From: JADLEX01 sp964586775
Lineage (GTDB): Bacteria > Lernaellota > Lernaellaia > JACKCT01
DNA length: 13,551 nucleotides
Direction: 5' to 3'
NCBI GenBank assembly: GCA_964586775.1
Contig: CAZPJD010000147.1
Location: 1 to 13,551 of the forward strand
This document shows positions 6,492 to 13,551 of the stretch, in pieces. The notes below the pieces were generated by a model. It ran no database searches and was not told where the DNA came from. It was given only the letters and a program-made list of their open reading frames with translations. How positions within the stretch are numbered: the stretch's first letter is position 1; each line of letters opens with the position of its first letter. The translations under genes were made by a program, and so were the position numbers.

Positions 6492-8414
6492 TCACGCCCG
6501 CGCGGCTTCGGCGTCGCCCTGGCCTTCGAGGTCTTGCAGGATACGCGGCGAGCCGTTCGTGATGAGGTGATAGTGATGCCGACACCGCGCGTCGGCGCGC
6601 TCGGTGTACCGATCGACCAACTCGCGCCGCTCGGGGAACTTGCGCGCCTGCTTCCACAGCACGCGCGCGATCGCCGCGTCGGCCAGAATGCGCGTCAGGT
6701 TTTCGGCGTGCAGCATGGCGTAAGCGAAATCGCGTTTGGGATTCCAGTTCTTGAAGAACTCGCTCGTCCACGTGCTCATCGGTTTTTTCGAAACCGCCTT
6801 CATCTTGTCGGTGGCGACTTTTTGCATCAGGTGCTGCGTGGCGCGGTAGGCGGTGGATTCGATGCGGGCGACGCGCCGCTCGATGGGATCGGTCGCCGAG
6901 ACCGACAGCCAGCGCGCCTGCGCCGCGCGACGCACGAATTCCTGCGGGTTTTTCATCACGCCCATCAGCGTGTCCTTCATCGCCATCAGCGACTGGATCT
7001 GGCTCGTGCCCTCGTAGATCGGCATGACGAGCGCGTCGCGCATGAGCTTCTCGACACCGGTCTCGCGGATGTAGCCCGACCCGCCGTGGATCTGCATCGC
7101 GCGGCGCGCCATCTCGACGGCCTTCTCACTCGCCAGGTACTTGAGCAGCGGCGTCGCCTGGCGCGAAACGGCGGCGTAGTGATCGGCCATCTTCGCGTCC
7201 TGACGCGAGCCCATCGAGTCGGCGTCGTGAAAATACCGCGCGCGCAGGCGGAGTTTTTGCGCCATCTCCTCGTGCCACGCGCAGTGGATCGCCAGCGCGC
7301 GCAGGCCCTGCAGATCGGTGCGCATCTCGTCGAGGTAATCGGCGATCAATTCGTGTCGGCCGATGGGCTTGCCCATGGAGACGCGCTCCGCCGCATACGC
7401 CGTCGCCGCGCGATACGCGGCCTCGCACAGGCCGATCGACTCGAAGCCCACGCCCACGCGCGCGTTGTTCATCAGCAGCAGCATGAGCTTGAAGCCCTCG
7501 CCGCGCTGCCCGATGAGCTGCGCCGGCGTGTCCTCGAAGGCGATCGTCGTGGTCGCCGAGCCGTGATGGCCCATCTTTTCCTCGACGCCCACGAACTGCG
7601 CGTAGCGCGTGCGCGTGCCGTCGGGCTGGTCCTCGAACGCGGGCACCAAAAAGAGTGAGAGCCCCGCGAGGCCCGCGAAGGGATCGCTCGGATCTTTCGA
7701 TTCCTCGGTGCGCGCGATGACCACGTGGTACTTGGCGTGACCCGACGTGATGAAAATCTTCTGGCCGGTCACGCGCCAGACGCCGTTTTCGTCCTGCCGC
7801 GCGCGCGATTTGAGCCGCGCCATGTCCGAACCCGCGTCGGGCTCCGTGATGTCCATCGAACCCCACGCCTCGCCCGAGATGATCTCGCGGATTTCCTTCT
7901 CGAATCGGGTTCCCGCGATGCGCCAGGCGTCTTTGTCGACCGTCGTCGTTCCCTCGTGCACCGAATACATCAACAGCGCCATGGCGATGCCGCCGTGGAA
8001 GCTGTGGTGCGCCATCACCGACACGTCGGCGCGGCCCATGACCTCGCTGTTGAGGAAATACACCAGCAGCGGCGCGTTCGACCCGCCCAGTTCGCGCGGC
8101 ACGCACAGCCCGTGCAGTTCGAGTCCCTTGATCTGGTCGAAGATGCCCTGAAGGAGTGGCGGAAAGCTGACGTGCCCGTCCTTGAAGCACACGCCATCGC
8201 GGTCGATTTCGAGCGCGTGCGGCGCGATCTGCTCCGCCGAGAACTCGCCGACGAGTTGCAGAATGCCCTTGTAGAAGTCGACCGCTTCGGAGGCGTTGCG
8301 GAAGCCGTCGGGCGAGCGCCAGTTGTACTCGGTGATCTCGACCAGCGGCGTCCAGTCGATCCCCTTGTCCACGTAAAACTTCAGGTCGTCGTTGTCGTCG
8401 AAGAAATTGGCCAT
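6492..8414 (-). CDS. Acyl-CoA dehydrogenase, FadE5-like, with C-terminal extension
   Basis: This 640-residue FAD enzyme oxidises acyl-CoA to trans-2-enoyl-CoA and passes electrons to ETF. The family core is complete: ITEPDAGSD (189-197), the ITSGHA strand, RVGVGFESIG (319-328), QIHGGSGYIRE (441-451) and MPIYEGTSQIQ (464-474), with Glu468 as the expected catalytic base. About 165 residues follow that motif, and an N-terminal extension begins with MANFF. This matches the longer (roughly 600-residue) FadE5/DmdC-like group rather than the roughly 380-residue short-chain enzymes. FadE5 of M. tuberculosis (Rv0244c) is encoded close to fabG4 and htdX, supporting the assignment. A purine-rich GGGGAGGGG ribosome site precedes the ATG. 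The gene starts 15 bases after the tetR stop. Chain-length specificity is not visible. The extensions may favour long or branched acyl chains, but that is inference. Confidence 0.92.
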   Translation of the reverse strand: MANFFDDNDDLKFYVDKGIDWTPLVEITEYNWRSPDGFRNASEAVDFYKGILQLVGEFSAEQIAPHALEIDRDGVCFKDGHVSFPPLLQGIFDQIKGLELHGLCVPRELGGSNAPLLVYFLNSEVMGRADVSVMAHHSFHGGIAMALLMYSVHEGTTTVDKDAWRIAGTRFEKEIREIISGEAWGSMDITEPDAGSDMARLKSRARQDENGVWRVTGQKIFITSGHAKYHVVIARTEESKDPSDPFAGLAGLSLFLVPAFEDQPDGTRTRYAQFVGVEEKMGHHGSATTTIAFEDTPAQLIGQRGEGFKLMLLLMNNARVGVGFESIGLCEAAYRAATAYAAERVSMGKPIGRHELIADYLDEMRTDLQGLRALAIHCAWHEEMAQKLRLRARYFHDADSMGSRQDAKMADHYAAVSRQATPLLKYLASEKAVEMARRAMQIHGGSGYIRETGVEKLMRDALVMPIYEGTSQIQSLMAMKDTLMGVMKNPQEFVRRAAQARWLSVSATDPIERRVARIESTAYRATQHLMQKVATDKMKAVSKKPMSTWTSEFFKNWNPKRDFAYAMLHAENLTRILADAAIARVLWKQARKFPERRELVDRYTERADARCRHHYHLITNGSPRILQDLEGQGDAEAARA

Positions 8415-8429
8415 GGTCGCCCCCTCCCC

Positions 8430-9086
8430 TCAGGTTCGCTCGGGGTTCGCGAAGAATCCCCGGCGTGCGATGCGAATCATCTCCCGTAGCTGCCGGTCCA
8501 TCGGATCCACGTCGTCGTCGTCACTGGGCACGAGCTGCGTGAGCACGTCCGACGACGCGATATTCGAGATCACCATCCCCACGATCTGCGACACGAAAGC
8601 CGGCACGTCGAGTTCGGCGTCCACCGTTCCGTCCTGCTGTCCCCGGCGCATCGTGTCCACGACGAGCCCGATCCATGGGTGCAGGTGGTCGCGAAACATC
8701 GCGAGCAGCGACGCCGGCCGGTCGAGCAACTCGCGCACGAGCAGCCGCGCCCGCGCCGCGTCCTCGCGGAAGAACTGAATCACCGCGAAGATCGCGGCCT
8801 CGAAGCCCTCTTGCCCCGTCGACGCGGCCTGAAGGATGCGCGGGACGACGTCCTTCCAGCGCGTGATGAGCGCTTCGAGCACGGCCACGCGGATCGCATC
8901 CTTCGACGGAAAGTGGTGCAGCACCGACGGCTTGCGGATGCCGACCGCGTCGGCGATGTCCTGCAACGACGTGCCGTCGAACCCCGCCCCTGCGAACAGC
9001 CGCGTCGCCGCCGCGAGGATCTGCTCGCGCATGTCGTGATGCTCGTGCGCGCCGTTCGCGTATGGGCTGTCGAATTCCGTCGCCAT
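8430..9086 (-). CDS. TetR-family transcriptional regulator of the operon
   Basis: This 218-residue protein has a TetR-type helix-turn-helix at residues 20-66: REQILAAATRLFAGAGFDGTS, then LQDIADAVGI and the recognition-helix region RKPSVLHHFPSKDAI. The remainder is an alpha-helical ligand and dimer domain, ending in a short Asp run (VPSDDDDVD). I chose ATG 9086 because GGGAG lies 5 bases upstream. The alternative ATG at 9116 lies inside one of the putative operator boxes and lacks a good ribosome site. It is the first gene of the five-gene lipid operon, 15 bases before the acyl-CoA dehydrogenase. By analogy with other TetR regulators of fatty-acid breakdown it should be a repressor released by an acyl-CoA or fatty acid. 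The ligand is not deducible. Confidence 0.9.
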   Translation of the reverse strand: MATEFDSPYANGAHEHHDMREQILAAATRLFAGAGFDGTSLQDIADAVGIRKPSVLHHFPSKDAIRVAVLEALITRWKDVVPRILQAASTGQEGFEAAIFAVIQFFREDAARARLLVRELLDRPASLLAMFRDHLHPWIGLVVDTMRRGQQDGTVDAELDVPAFVSQIVGMVISNIASSDVLTQLVPSDDDDVDPMDRQLREMIRIARRGFFANPERT

Positions 9087-9111
9087 GGAAGCTCCCGGCC
9101 CCTCTTCACCG

Positions 9112-9165
9112 ACCATTCGGTCGTCGTTTATCTACCGATTGGTCGCTTATAGACTACCAAACGGT
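9112..9165 (-). promoter_or_regulatory. Three ACC-N4-GGT operator boxes at 22-bp intervals
   Basis: ACCATTCGGT (9112-9121), ACCGATTGGT (9134-9143) and ACCAAACGGT (9156-9165) share an ACC-N4-GGT dyad. Their start points are exactly 22 bp apart, close to two helical turns, so all three would present the same face of the DNA. The rightmost fills the promoter spacer, the middle one covers the predicted start of transcription, and the leftmost lies in the leader before tetR. The likely ligand is the TetR protein encoded immediately downstream. Confidence 0.68.
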
Positions 9166-9174
9166 AGACGGCAA
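9146..9174 (-). promoter_or_regulatory. Sigma70-like promoter of the tetR-acd-maoC-fabG-alkB operon
   Basis: On the minus strand TTGCCG (9174-9169) and TATAAG (9151-9146) are separated by exactly 17 bases, giving 4/6 and 5/6 matches to the consensus hexamers. The expected start of transcription is near 9139, about 53 bases before the tetR ATG. The spacer contains one ACC-N4-GGT box and the start point lies in a second, as expected for a repressed promoter. Confidence 0.6.
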
Positions 9175-9220
9175 GAAAATTCGACGCCTTTGCGAACTGG
9201 ATTACCGGATGTGGCCCGGG

Positions 9221-10930
9221 TCAGGAATCGGCGGGTTTTTCGAGGACGACCTCGATGGGCGAAAACGCGCTTTGCAGGGCTTCCGGTGCGTCGCGACGCA
9301 CCCAGAACGCCACGGCGGGCTCGAATCCCAAGAGCCGCCCGGGGCGATACGCGGCCTGAAACGCCTCGTCGGTGAAAAACTCGTAGTAGTTTTTCACGTT
9401 CACCAAACGGTCCTCGATGAACCTGCGTTGGCGCTCGGCCCAGAAACCCTCTTTCTTTGGGGCGAACTCGCGGCGCAGCCGTTCCACCATATCGACCGGC
9501 ACAGTAATCGTGTCGGTGTCTTCCAGCAGCGGGCCCATGTAGATCAAATCCGGGTGCAGCTCCGAAATGCGCGCGAGGTCCATCTTTTCGTGGCCGGGAA
9601 AACCCTTGCCAAGTTCGACGGGGCGGTGCGCCACGACCGGATCGGCGAGGCCATGCGAATCGTAGGCGCGAAGGCCGCTCTCGTACGGCAGCGCGCCGGC
9701 GGGCATGAGGTAGATGAAGGTGTCCGGCGGCACCGCGCCCCGCAGCGCGACGCCGACCTGCTGCCAGAGCCCCGTCGTCTCGCGATGGCGCAGCACCGCC
9801 GTCATCGCGCTCGCGGCCGTGACGCCGGTGGCGATCGCGAGCAGCACCGCCGCGCGCGCGCGGTACCCGACGAGCCCGTGCGCCTGCCGCTCCGCTCGCC
9901 GTCGTTCCAGTTCGCTCCACAATCCCTCGGCCAGCCACGCGATCACCGGCACGACCGGCACGAAGAAACGGTGATATGGGAAATAATCGCCGCCCACGTA
10001 AGTGTTGTACGCGGCGTACGCACCAATCCACGCCAGGCCGAGCGAGACGCGCGTGCGTATCGCCGGCGTGCGCAGACCGATCCGCGCGGCGACGACGACG
10101 ACCGCAAACGCGAGCCAGTTCAGAATCAGCCACAAACCGACGTAGCCGATCCCGCGCAGCCACAGGTCCGCGCCGCCGCCGTCGACCTTGGCGTAATAGG
10201 CGTTGGGGAACGGATAGCCGTAATACGACCACCGCCACGCGAGCACCGGGCCGAAGACCGCCGCAAACACCAGCGTGAGCGTGACCGACGACCTCCAGCG
10301 CGCTCCGCCCTTTTCCAGCACGAAGAGAATCGCTGCCGCGAGACCGGCGAAGGCCACGGCTTCCATGCGCACGCACGCCGCGATGCCCAGCGCCGCGCCG
10401 CACCACGCGGGCGAAATGCCGCGCTCGATCCGCAGCACGAGCGCCGCGAACCCCGCGAACATGAACGCCGAGAAAAATAGCGTCTCCATGCCCGAGGAGA
10501 GGTAGAACCACACGGCGGGGTGCGTGACGAGGATGACCGCGCCGAGGCCGATGGGGAACGTGGATTTCGATCCGTCGCCGCGCGGCCATGCGAGCGCGCG
10601 CAGGCCAAGGAGTATGAGTGCGATGGCGAAGGTGTTGAGGCCAAACGCCGCATAAGCGGGCGGCGCGCCCAGCTTCATGGCGAGGCCGACGAGCAGCGCA
10701 AAAAGAAAGTTCGACGCCGATTCGACGTGCTCGCCGACGTTGTAGACGAGCCCCTGCCCCTCCGCGAAATTCGCCGAGCAGCGAAACGTGATGAACGAGT
10801 CGTCGACGAGCCCGAGGTGCAGCCACGGACCGACGATGGCGATCACCGCGGCGGCCGCGACGGCGAGCGCGGCGGCAATCGACACGTCGTGACGCGACAG
10901 CGCAATGGGATGGATCGATTCCGGCGGCAT
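9221..10930 (-). CDS. GT-C-type membrane glycosyltransferase (AftB-like architecture)
   Basis: This 569-residue protein has about ten to eleven hydrophobic segments between residues 17 and 380, then a soluble C-terminal domain of nearly 190 residues. After the first membrane helix comes GLVDDSFITFR with an Asp pair (43-44), the usual catalytic or metal-binding site of GT-C enzymes in the first external loop. Other conserved-looking stretches are YYGYPFPNAYYAK (236-248), YVGGDYFPYHRF (311-322) and, in the soluble part, PAGALPY (410-416), YDSHGLADPVVAH (423-435) and GHEK (446-449). This pattern resembles mycobacterial AftB and related polyprenyl-phosphate-sugar transferases that work on the outer face of the membrane. 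Acceptor and sugar are unknown. GAGG lies 8 bases before the ATG. It diverges from the 11041 gene across 110 bases. No terminator is visible after its stop, so some read-through towards tetR is possible. Confidence 0.82.
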   Translation of the reverse strand: MPPESIHPIALSRHDVSIAAALAVAAAAVIAIVGPWLHLGLVDDSFITFRCSANFAEGQGLVYNVGEHVESASNFLFALLVGLAMKLGAPPAYAAFGLNTFAIALILLGLRALAWPRGDGSKSTFPIGLGAVILVTHPAVWFYLSSGMETLFFSAFMFAGFAALVLRIERGISPAWCGAALGIAACVRMEAVAFAGLAAAILFVLEKGGARWRSSVTLTLVFAAVFGPVLAWRWSYYGYPFPNAYYAKVDGGGADLWLRGIGYVGLWLILNWLAFAVVVVAARIGLRTPAIRTRVSLGLAWIGAYAAYNTYVGGDYFPYHRFFVPVVPVIAWLAEGLWSELERRRAERQAHGLVGYRARAAVLLAIATGVTAASAMTAVLRHRETTGLWQQVGVALRGAVPPDTFIYLMPAGALPYESGLRAYDSHGLADPVVAHRPVELGKGFPGHEKMDLARISELHPDLIYMGPLLEDTDTITVPVDMVERLRREFAPKKEGFWAERQRRFIEDRLVNVKNYYEFFTDEAFQAAYRPGRLLGFEPAVAFWVRRDAPEALQSAFSPIEVVLEKPADS

Positions 10931-11040
10931 TGGGACGACCTCGTGGAGGCCCCGAACATACCCATCCCGCGCGGCCGTGTCACGTCGAGTGGAGTGCCTT
11001 GTTCGCGCGGGCCAACTTGCTCTATCGTTCGCGCCGTCCC

Positions 11041-12669
11041 ATGACCGAAACGCCTGCCATATCCGCCAAGGGGCGCAGCGATGTGTGGATCGTCCTCGCC
11101 GTGCTGCTCGTCGGCATCCCCACCCTGTGGCAGCCGATGGGGCTCGACCACGGCAACTGCGGCTACGTCGCCGATGTGATCCTCCACGGCGGCGCGCCGT
11201 ACAAGGATGCGTGGGAGACGCGCCCGCCCGCGATTTTCTACATCAACGCGGCGGCCATCGCGGTGTTCGGCAAGAACGCCTTCGCGTTTCGCATGTTCGA
11301 TCTGCTGTGGCAGCTCGCGGCGGCGCTGGCGCTCGGCGCTCTCGCGCGGCGATGGTTCGGCGCACGAGCGGGCATGTTCGCGGGCGTGCTCTTCGCGGCG
11401 GTGTATTTTATTCCCGCCTCGTATTGGGATCTGGCGAACGGTGACATCTACATCGTCCTGCCGTCGGCGCTCGCGTTGCTGTGCCTGTTGCCGCGGCGCG
11501 GACCGCGACTCGCATGGGACGCCGCGTGCGGCGCGCTCGTCGGGTTCGTCTTCTGGGTCCGCTTCACGCACGGCCTTTTCGGCCTTCCCGTGCTCGCTTG
11601 GATCCTCGCCGAGAATCTGCACGAACGGCCCTACGGGCTTACGAATCGCGCCCTTCGCCTCTCCGCCGTGGGGGCCGGATTCGCGGCCGTCGTGGGCGGC
11701 TACCTCGCCCTGCTCGCCGCGCAGGGCGCGCTCGGCGATTTCCTCTACACGGTTTTCGATTTCGACATGAAGTACGCGCAAACGACCTATCGTGGCGGAT
11801 TCCCCGAGTTCGCGCGGTTTGTGATCGCCAAGCATGTGATCTGGTCTTGGCGTAATCTGGCGGTGGTCACCCCCGGCGCGCTCGCGTTGATCCAGCTCGC
11901 GCGCACGCGCCCAGTTACGCTCACGACGATCGTGCTTGGCGCGTGGACGGCGGCGACTTACGCGGGGGTCGCCATCATGGCCAAGTTTTTCGTCTATCAC
12001 TGGTTCGCCCTGCTCGGCCCGCTCTCGGTGCTCGCCGGGTTCGCGCTCGCCGAGGCAACGGCCAAGCCGCGCGCCGCGTGGATCACCACCGGCCACCGCA
12101 TCGTGATGGCGGTCTGCGTGGCGCTGCTGGCGCTCGCCGTGGCGGGGCAGACGCTCGTGCGCGCCTCAGAGGGTTTTCGTCTTGCGACCGGGAAGATGTC
12201 GCGCGACGAGTATCTCGCCAGCTTCGACAACCTGCGCGACTTCGGCACCTTCTCGGCTACGGCGAATCACCTGGGCGGCGAACTTCTGCGCGAGCGCACC
12301 TCGCCCGATGACAAAATCTGGATCTGGAGCGCGAGCACTCTGGTGCTCTTCAACGCGGATCGGCTCGGCGTGGGGCGGTTCGGCACCAACCTGATGCTCG
12401 CGCCCGCGTGGCGGCGAGCCGACTGGACGGACGAACTGCTGCGTCTCGTGCAAACGGAACGGCCCGCGTATGCGATCGTCACCTTCGGCGACGCGGGCGC
12501 GCCCATCACGGGCGGCGAGCTCGATTCGCGTCAGCTTCTGGCGACGTTTCCGGAACTCGCTGCGTATTGGCGCGAGAACTACGAACTGGAATCGACCATC
12601 GGCAACATGGAGTTTCACCGGCGGCGCGATTTGCCGCCAACCGTCACGACGACGCCTTCTTCGCCTTGA
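11041..12669 (+). CDS. GT39/ArnT-like membrane glycosyltransferase
   Basis: This 542-residue membrane protein has an N-terminal helix (about 14-32), then GLDHGNCGYVA with Asp36 at the place of the GT-C catalytic acid, and APYKDAWETRPPAIFYIN (52-69), the pattern seen in dolichyl- and polyprenyl-phosphate-mannose transferases of the PMT_2/ArnT type. About ten further hydrophobic segments follow to roughly residue 380, then a soluble tail. It lacks the VGGDY, YDS-GL-DPV and GHEK motifs of its two minus-strand neighbours, so it belongs to a different GT-C subgroup. The in-frame open region upstream to 10930 is not membrane-like and ATG 11041 directly precedes a plausible N-terminus. No Shine-Dalgarno sequence is visible. 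A weak TTGTTC/TATCGT pair with 18-base spacing ends at 11028, so the message may be nearly leaderless. Its 3' end overlaps the converging gene by 26 bases. The substrate is unknown. Confidence 0.8.
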   Translation: MTETPAISAKGRSDVWIVLAVLLVGIPTLWQPMGLDHGNCGYVADVILHGGAPYKDAWETRPPAIFYINAAAIAVFGKNAFAFRMFDLLWQLAAALALGALARRWFGARAGMFAGVLFAAVYFIPASYWDLANGDIYIVLPSALALLCLLPRRGPRLAWDAACGALVGFVFWVRFTHGLFGLPVLAWILAENLHERPYGLTNRALRLSAVGAGFAAVVGGYLALLAAQGALGDFLYTVFDFDMKYAQTTYRGGFPEFARFVIAKHVIWSWRNLAVVTPGALALIQLARTRPVTLTTIVLGAWTAATYAGVAIMAKFFVYHWFALLGPLSVLAGFALAEATAKPRAAWITTGHRIVMAVCVALLALAVAGQTLVRASEGFRLATGKMSRDEYLASFDNLRDFGTFSATANHLGGELLRERTSPDDKIWIWSASTLVLFNADRLGVGRFGTNLMLAPAWRRADWTDELLRLVQTERPAYAIVTFGDAGAPITGGELDSRQLLATFPELAAYWRENYELESTIGNMEFHRRRDLPPTVTTTPSSP

Positions 12670-13551
12670 ACGGCTTCGCGTCCGACGGCTCCACCCGGAT
12701 GAACGCGTCCTTGACGTCCACGTCCGCCGTGTTCTTCACAAAAAACAGCGCGCGGTCGTGCAAATAACGCAGTTCCATCAGCTCGTAGTCGGCCAGCATC
12801 GTGGTGGAAAAAAGAAAATCGAGCGTGGTGTCGCGCCGAGCCGCGAAGGACTTCGGGCTCGCGATCGTGTCGTCCGATTTCAGTTCGCCGCGCTCATAGC
12901 GCTCCCGCAGGTCGAAGAACTCCTTGAGCACGAGATTCACCTCGATCCCCGGCTCTTCGACGAAAAAGAAAACGAGATCAGGGTCAATTTCGCGCACGCG
13001 CTCGTAGTCGGCTTTCTCGTGACCCGCGACGCCATCGCCGAGTTCCACGTGCTTGTGCGCGATCACCGGGTCCGTCAGGCCCAGGCTGTCGTACGACGTG
13101 AGGCGGCTGAAATACGGCATCGCCCCCGCGGGCGCGAGAAAGAGCGTCGTCTCGCGCGGGACCTTTTTTCGCAGCACCTCGCCGATTCGCGCCCACGCGT
13201 TCACGAGCTCGATCTGCGAATAGTACTTCCAACCGTTCAGCGGGAAGGCGATGTTCCACACGAGGGCGACGAAGAAAAACACCGAGGCGCGTCGCCAGAA
13301 CCGCTGGCGCGTTCCTTCATCGGCGCTTTCGACGGATCGCCCAGGCAGATGGCCGAGCGCGGTGGGCGTGATCCATGCAAACACCGGCAGCACCGGCACG
13401 AAGAAGCGCCCGAAGGAAAAGTAGTCGCCGCCGACGTAGATGTTGTACGCGACGTATCCCGCGATCCAGACGAGCCCGAGCGCCATCGTGCGGCGCGTCG
13501 TGTCATCTCCCCGACGCGCGGCGAGGAACGCGCCGAGCGTGACCGCGATGG
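12644..13551 (-). CDS. GT-C-type glycosyltransferase, paralogue of the 9221-10930 gene, 5' end missing
   Basis: The frame stays open to the window edge, so the N-terminal half, including the expected Asp-pair loop, lies outside. The visible 301 residues align well with the C-terminal half of the 9221-10930 product: YVGGDYF and RFFVPVLPVFAW, then PAGAMPY, YDSLGLTDPVIAH, VELGDG and GHEK in the same order and spacing. The first internal ATG (13486) falls within a hydrophobic segment and is not the start. After the last membrane helix (near VFFFVALVWNIAF) the protein has a soluble domain that ends lysine-rich (KPFKAKKASS). It differs from its paralogue in the region after GHEK, where it is shorter and more charged, so the two may use different acceptors. 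The stop codon lies within the 3' end of the converging gene. Confidence 0.82.
   Translation of the reverse strand, partial: IAVTLGAFLAARRGDDTTRRTMALGLVWIAGYVAYNIYVGGDYFSFGRFFVPVLPVFAWITPTALGHLPGRSVESADEGTRQRFWRRASVFFFVALVWNIAFPLNGWKYYSQIELVNAWARIGEVLRKKVPRETTLFLAPAGAMPYFSRLTSYDSLGLTDPVIAHKHVELGDGVAGHEKADYERVREIDPDLVFFFVEEPGIEVNLVLKEFFDLRERYERGELKSDDTIASPKSFAARRDTTLDFLFSTTMLADYELMELRYLHDRALFFVKNTADVDVKDAFIRVEPSDAKPFKAKKASS

Noticed and set aside
9087..9116. TetR start at ATG 9116
   Set aside because: It overlaps one of the operator boxes and has no ribosome site. ATG 9086 has GGGAG at good spacing and still includes the whole DNA-binding domain.
9166..9220. Terminator between the 9221 glycosyltransferase and the tetR promoter
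   Set aside because: Only short CCGGG/CCGG self-complementary stretches are present, with no stable stem followed by a T-run.
5803..10480. Long plus-strand open frames (for example 6534-7658, 7725-8489, 9062-10480)
   Set aside because: They have arginine-rich, low-complexity composition, lie opposite well-supported genes, and lack ribosome sites or recognisable motifs.

Overview
This is a G+C-rich bacterial window (mid-60s per cent G+C by eye) with ten protein genes, two of them cut by the window edges. No RNA gene, insertion sequence or CRISPR array is visible, and no gap without a gene exceeds about 150 bases. The organism looks like a Gram-negative, aerobic environmental bacterium. A secreted lipoprotein with a long Asp-rich linker behind the lipobox, beside Actinobacteria-like lipid enzymes, suggests a myxobacterium/deltaproteobacterium-type lineage or an uncultured relative (for example Lernaellota-like). 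That placement is inference only.

Layout. (1) Positions 1-1218 (+): the 3' part of a GHSRG-type alpha/beta hydrolase, followed by an intrinsic terminator. (2) 1265-2893 (-): a lipoprotein sulfatase of the N-acetylglucosamine-6-sulfatase type. (3) 3002-9086 (-): a tight five-gene operon in the order TetR regulator, FadE5-type acyl-CoA dehydrogenase, MaoC-type hydratase, FabG4-type reductase, AlkB alkane 1-monooxygenase, with intergenic gaps of 15, 8, 20 and 36 bases. It is headed by a promoter carrying three evenly spaced ACC-N4-GGT boxes and closed by a strong terminator at 2942-2986. (4) 9221-13551: three large GT-C-type membrane glycosyltransferases. Two related copies on the minus strand flank a different one on the plus strand.

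How the genes fit together. The dehydrogenase makes enoyl-CoA, the MaoC protein would hydrate it to (R)-3-hydroxyacyl-CoA, and the FabG4-type enzyme would oxidise that to 3-ketoacyl-CoA. This is a beta-oxidation spiral running through the R isomer, without a FadB-type enzyme. The same three families are neighbours in Mycobacterium tuberculosis (htdX-fabG4-fadA2-fadE5). Here a terminal alkane hydroxylase has been added at the operon's 3' end, so the operon probably feeds alkanes or related alkyl chains into fatty-acid breakdown. Thiolase, rubredoxin, rubredoxin reductase, alcohol and aldehyde dehydrogenases and acyl-CoA ligase are absent from the window and must lie elsewhere. The TetR protein most likely represses its own operon through the three boxes.

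The glycosyltransferases have no visible functional link to the operon. They probably decorate the cell envelope or an exported glycan.
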